A stretch of DNA of 64,000 bases from positions 248,001-312,000 of the forward strand of contig NZ_FNPF01000001.1 in assembly GCF_900107235.1 (NCBI RefSeq), given 5' to 3'. A model generated the notes under the pieces. The model was not told where the DNA came from, did no database searches, and was given only the letters and a program-made list of their open reading frames with translations. Below are positions 60,940-64,000 of this stretch, in pieces (position 1 is the first letter of the stretch; every line of letters begins with the position of its first letter). The stretch is from Citreimonas salinaria. Lineage in GTDB: Bacteria; Pseudomonadota; Alphaproteobacteria; Rhodobacterales; Rhodobacteraceae. A program made the position numbers and the translations under genes.

Positions 60940-63859
60940 ACGCCGAGCGCCGCGCGTCTTCGCCCTGCCGCCGGGCGTCGATTTCCCCGCCGCGCTGGTC
61001 GATGGCCTGCATGCGCGCATGAAGGACCGCCCGCCCGAGGCGATGGCACGCGTGACGCTGTTCGTGAACTCGGATCGCACGGCCAAGGGCATCCGCGCTG
61101 CCTTCGATGCTGGCCCGCCCGCGCTGCTGCCGCGCATCAGGCTGGTGACCGACCTGGCTGACCCGACGATGCGCGCCCGGCTGACACCGCCGGTCCCGCC
61201 CCTGCGCCGTCGGCTTGAACTGACCGCGCTGGTTGCCCGTCTGCTGCAGACCGAGCCCGGCCTCGCCCCGCGCGCGGCGCTGTTCGATTTGTCCGACAGC
61301 CTCGCCACGCTGATGGAGGAGATGCACACCGAGGGCGTCGATCCCGGCCGCGTGGCTCGCCTCGACGTGTCCGACCAGTCCGGCCATTGGCAGCGCGCGC
61401 TGCGCTTCATCCGCATCGTCCAGGTTTTCTTCGACGCGGATTCCGACCCCGACCGAGCCGCCCATGCCCGACGCGCGCTGATGGCGCGGCTGGAGGCTTG
61501 GGCGGATGCGCCTCCGGCCGATCCGGTGATCGTCGCCGGCTCGACCGGGTCGCGGGGCACGACGCACGCGCTGATGCGGGCGGTGGCGCGCCTGCCGCAG
61601 GGCGCGGTCATCCTGCCCGGCTTCGACCGCGCCCTGCCGCAAAAGGTCTGGGGCGGGTTTGACGACCCGCTGACCGGCGAGGATCATCCGCAATACCGCC
61701 TTGGCCGGCTGCTGGCCGAACTGGGGCTGGAGGCGCGCGACGTGCTGCCCTGGACCGCAGCGCAGGCGCCGGCGCCCGAGCGCAACGCCGTGATCTCGCT
61801 GGCGCTGCGGCCCGCGCCCGTCACGTATCAATGGATGGCCGAAGGCCCCACCCTGCCGCCGCTGCCGCAGGCGATGGCCTCCGTTACCCTTCTGGAAGCA
61901 CCCGCGCCGCGACACGAGGCGCTGGCCATCGCGCTGCGCCTGCGCCAGGCGGCCGAGGACGGAACGCGCGCGGCGCTGGTCACGCCGGACCGGACGCTGA
62001 CGCGGCAGGTGACCGCGGTGCTGCAACGTTGGAGCATCGTGCCCGACGACAGCGCCGGCCGGCCGGCGCAGATGACGGCGCCGGGACGTTTCCTCCGGCA
62101 CGTGGCGCAGCTGTTCACCGAGCCCCTGTCCGCCGAGGTGCTGCTGACGCTGCTGAAGCACCCTCTGTGCCACGAAACCGGCCGGGGGCCACACCTGCTG
62201 AACACCCGCGACCTCGAACTGCACCTGCGCAAGAAGGCGTGGGCCTATCCCAACGCCCCCGCGCTGCGCGCCTGGGGCGAGGCCGAGATGCGGGCCGGCT
62301 GGACCGATTGGCTGACGCGGTGCTTCTGCGACCTCGAGGATCCGGCGTCTCGCCCGCTGGCCGAGCATGTCGACCGCCACGTCGCGCTGGCCGAGGCGAT
62401 CGCCGCCGGCCCGACCGGCTCCGGTGCGGGTGCGCTGTGGGACCGCGCCGCCGGCCGGACGCTGCTCAGGATCGTGGAAGAACTGCGCGCCGAGGCACCG
62501 CACGGCACCGACATGACCGCGCGCGACTACGCCGCGCTGTTCGGCGCACTCGTTTCGCGCGAGGAAGTGCCCGAGGTCGATCCGACGCATCCCGGCATCC
62601 GCATCCTCGGCCCGCTCGAGGTGCGCGCGGCGCCGGCCGACCTGATGATCCTCGCCGGATTGAACGAGGGCAGCTGGCCCGAGGTGCCCGGCGCCGATCC
62701 CTGGTTGAACCGCGCGATGCGGGCCGAGGCGAGGCTGCTGCTGCCCGAACGGCGCATCGGCCTGTCGGCGCACGACTTCCAGATCGCCGCCGCGGCGCCC
62801 GAGATCTGGCTGACCCGCTCGACCAAGTCCGACGACGCCGAAACGGTCCCGTCGCGCTGGCTGAACCGGCTGTCGAACCTGCTGTCGGGCCTGCCGTCGC
62901 GCGACGGGCCCGCCGCGCTGGATCAGATGAAGGCGCGCGGGAAGCATTGGCTGGCGTTGGCGCGCGCGGCCGAAGAACCGCTGCAAGCGCCCGCCGCGCA
63001 CCGTCCCTCGCCCGCGCCGCCCGTCGCGGCGCGTCCCGCACAGCTGTCGGTGACCGAGATCAAGCGCCTCGTGCGCGACCCCTACGCGATCTACGCCAAG
63101 CACGTGCTGCGCCTGCGCCCGCTCGATCCGCTGATGCGCCCGCCCGATGCCTTGCTGCGCGGCATCCTGCTGCACGAGATCCTCGAAACCGTGGTCAGGG
63201 ACGCCCGCGATGCGAACCGCCCGGTGACCGCGGATGACCTGGACGCGGCTGCCCGCGCCATCCTGTCCGATCCCGCCAACCTGCCCTTCCCGTCGGTCCA
63301 GCTCTTGTGGCGCGCCCGCGTGTCGCGCATCGCCGACTGGTTCGCCGAGACCGAGGCCGACCGCCGCGCCATCGCCCGTCCCGCCCACTTCGAGGCGCAG
63401 GGCAAGGCCCAGATCCCGGAACTCGGCTTTACCCTGACCGGCACCGCCGACCGCATCGACATCGACGAACGCGGCGGTGCCCATGTCTACGACTACAAGA
63501 CCGGGCAGGCTCCGACCGAGAAGCAGCAGCGCCATTTCGACAAGCAGCTTCTGCTCGAAGCCGCGATGATTGAGCGCGGCGCCTTCGAGAACCTGTCGCC
63601 CGACCACGTGGCGCGCGCGCTGTTCATCTCGCTGTCGCCGTCCGATCCCAAAGAGGTGCCGGCCCCGCTGGAGGATGCCCCGCCTGATACCGTCTGGGCC
63701 GAGTTCACCGCGCTGATCGCGGCCTATGCCGACCCGACCAAGGGCTACACCGCGCGCCGCGCGCTGCTGTCGGACGCCGACGCGGGCGATTACGACCATC
63801 TGGCCCGGTTCGGTGAATGGGACGTCACCGACACCGCCACGCCCGAGCCGCTGCCATGA
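60932..63859 (+). CDS. addB: Double-strand break repair protein AddB
   Basis: 975 residues, alphaproteobacterial AddB. The N-terminal half is a degenerate helicase fold, the C-terminal part a PD-(D/E)xK nuclease with DIDERGGAHVYDYKTGQAP (Asp and Lys of the active site) preceded by LLRGILLHEILE. With AddA it resects broken DNA ends for RecA loading. ATG 60932 overlaps murU; the stop overlaps addA by four bases. Confidence 0.94.
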   Translation: MFERRAPRVFALPPGVDFPAALVDGLHARMKDRPPEAMARVTLFVNSDRTAKGIRAAFDAGPPALLPRIRLVTDLADPTMRARLTPPVPPLRRRLELTALVARLLQTEPGLAPRAALFDLSDSLATLMEEMHTEGVDPGRVARLDVSDQSGHWQRALRFIRIVQVFFDADSDPDRAAHARRALMARLEAWADAPPADPVIVAGSTGSRGTTHALMRAVARLPQGAVILPGFDRALPQKVWGGFDDPLTGEDHPQYRLGRLLAELGLEARDVLPWTAAQAPAPERNAVISLALRPAPVTYQWMAEGPTLPPLPQAMASVTLLEAPAPRHEALAIALRLRQAAEDGTRAALVTPDRTLTRQVTAVLQRWSIVPDDSAGRPAQMTAPGRFLRHVAQLFTEPLSAEVLLTLLKHPLCHETGRGPHLLNTRDLELHLRKKAWAYPNAPALRAWGEAEMRAGWTDWLTRCFCDLEDPASRPLAEHVDRHVALAEAIAAGPTGSGAGALWDRAAGRTLLRIVEELRAEAPHGTDMTARDYAALFGALVSREEVPEVDPTHPGIRILGPLEVRAAPADLMILAGLNEGSWPEVPGADPWLNRAMRAEARLLLPERRIGLSAHDFQIAAAAPEIWLTRSTKSDDAETVPSRWLNRLSNLLSGLPSRDGPAALDQMKARGKHWLALARAAEEPLQAPAAHRPSPAPPVAARPAQLSVTEIKRLVRDPYAIYAKHVLRLRPLDPLMRPPDALLRGILLHEILETVVRDARDANRPVTADDLDAAARAILSDPANLPFPSVQLLWRARVSRIADWFAETEADRRAIARPAHFEAQGKAQIPELGFTLTGTADRIDIDERGGAHVYDYKTGQAPTEKQQRHFDKQLLLEAAMIERGAFENLSPDHVARALFISLSPSDPKEVPAPLEDAPPDTVWAEFTALIAAYADPTKGYTARRALLSDADAGDYDHLARFGEWDVTDTATPEPLP

Positions 63860-64000
63860 TGGAAAATGCCCCCCGCGCCCACGTCATGGACGACGCCACC
63901 CGCGCTCAGGTCCGCGCCGCGCGGCCGGACGAAAGCACCTGGCTGTCGGCCAATGCCGGATCGGGCAAGACGCGCGTGCTGACCGACCGTGTGGCGCGCC
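63856..64000 (+). CDS. addA: Double-strand break repair helicase-nuclease AddA (partial, runs off the right end)
   Basis: The first 48 codons are visible. Walker A WLSANAGSGKTRVLTDRVAR is the UvrD-type helicase motif I of AddA. The ATG at 63856 overlaps the addB stop; a second ATG follows at once. Confidence 0.9.
   Translation, partial: MMENAPRAHVMDDATRAQVRAARPDESTWLSANAGSGKTRVLTDRVAR

Noticed and set aside
60905-63799. 964-codon open frame on the minus strand opposite addB
   Set aside because: Same mirror effect; addB has clear nuclease motifs and operon overlaps.

Overview
The window reads as a chromosomal segment of a GC-rich alphaproteobacterium, most likely a member of the Rhodobacteraceae (Roseobacter/Rhodobacter group). 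The reasons are the EcfG-type general stress response locus (phyR, nepR, ecfG, HisKA_2 kinase), the RegB/SenC/RegA redox locus, CtrA-like TTAA-N7-TTAA boxes, a TRAP transporter, a tandem glycine riboswitch and FliL/MotE-like flagellar genes. There are no rRNA genes, no CRISPR array and no intact insertion sequence or prophage. Coding density is very high and many genes overlap by 4 bases (ATGA).

Layout. 1-2847: edge of a flagellar cluster (fliF running off the left end, fliL, a small membrane protein, a motE-like gene), with a CtrA-like box between the divergent fliF and fliL. 2958-8607: an L,D-transpeptidase, a geranylgeranyl-reductase-like flavoprotein, and a divergent arylesterase / ABC ATPase / permease group of the TesA-YbbA-YbbP type. 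8623-24580: the glycine cleavage genes gcvT-gcvH-gcvP under a tandem glycine riboswitch, but with about 11 kb inserted between gcvH and gcvP. The inserted block holds a compact seven-gene hexuronate operon (uxuA, uxuB, a kinase-epimerase fusion, dctP, dctQ, dctM, uxaC), its divergent GntR regulator, and a decayed serine recombinase at its gcvP-side edge.

24678-35944: a gamma-glutamylcyclotransferase-like gene, gltX, a PfkB kinase / thpR / zincin operon, nadE, an exported protein with 19 MORN repeats, and a four-gene minus-strand run (amidoligase, class I glutamine amidotransferase, short-chain dehydrogenase, iron-sulfur photolyase). 36032-39749: the general stress response locus with two good EcfG promoters. 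39966-45114: an exopolysaccharide initiating transferase and a Wza-type export lipoprotein, a phosphatase, and an HWE kinase with a single-domain response regulator. 45383-54413: tRNA-Thr, hemY, a mitofilin-like gene and hemD; divergent tsaD, gpsA, YciI and EVE genes; ahcY; an HD hydrolase. 54432-64000: regA, senC and regB, then a PAS-only (DivL-like) protein behind a perfect CtrA box, then tsaE, amgK, murU, addB and the start of addA.

How the parts fit. The inserted operon would take up a hexuronate-type acid by TRAP transport and convert it, by isomerase, oxidoreductase and dehydratase, to 2-keto-3-deoxygluconate, which the kinase half of the fusion would phosphorylate. No KDPG aldolase gene is present in the window. 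The right-hand end links redox sensing (RegBA) with a probable CtrA-phosphorelay component and with housekeeping genes for tRNA modification, peptidoglycan recycling and DNA repair. All functional calls come from reading the translated sequence and from family knowledge; no database search was run.
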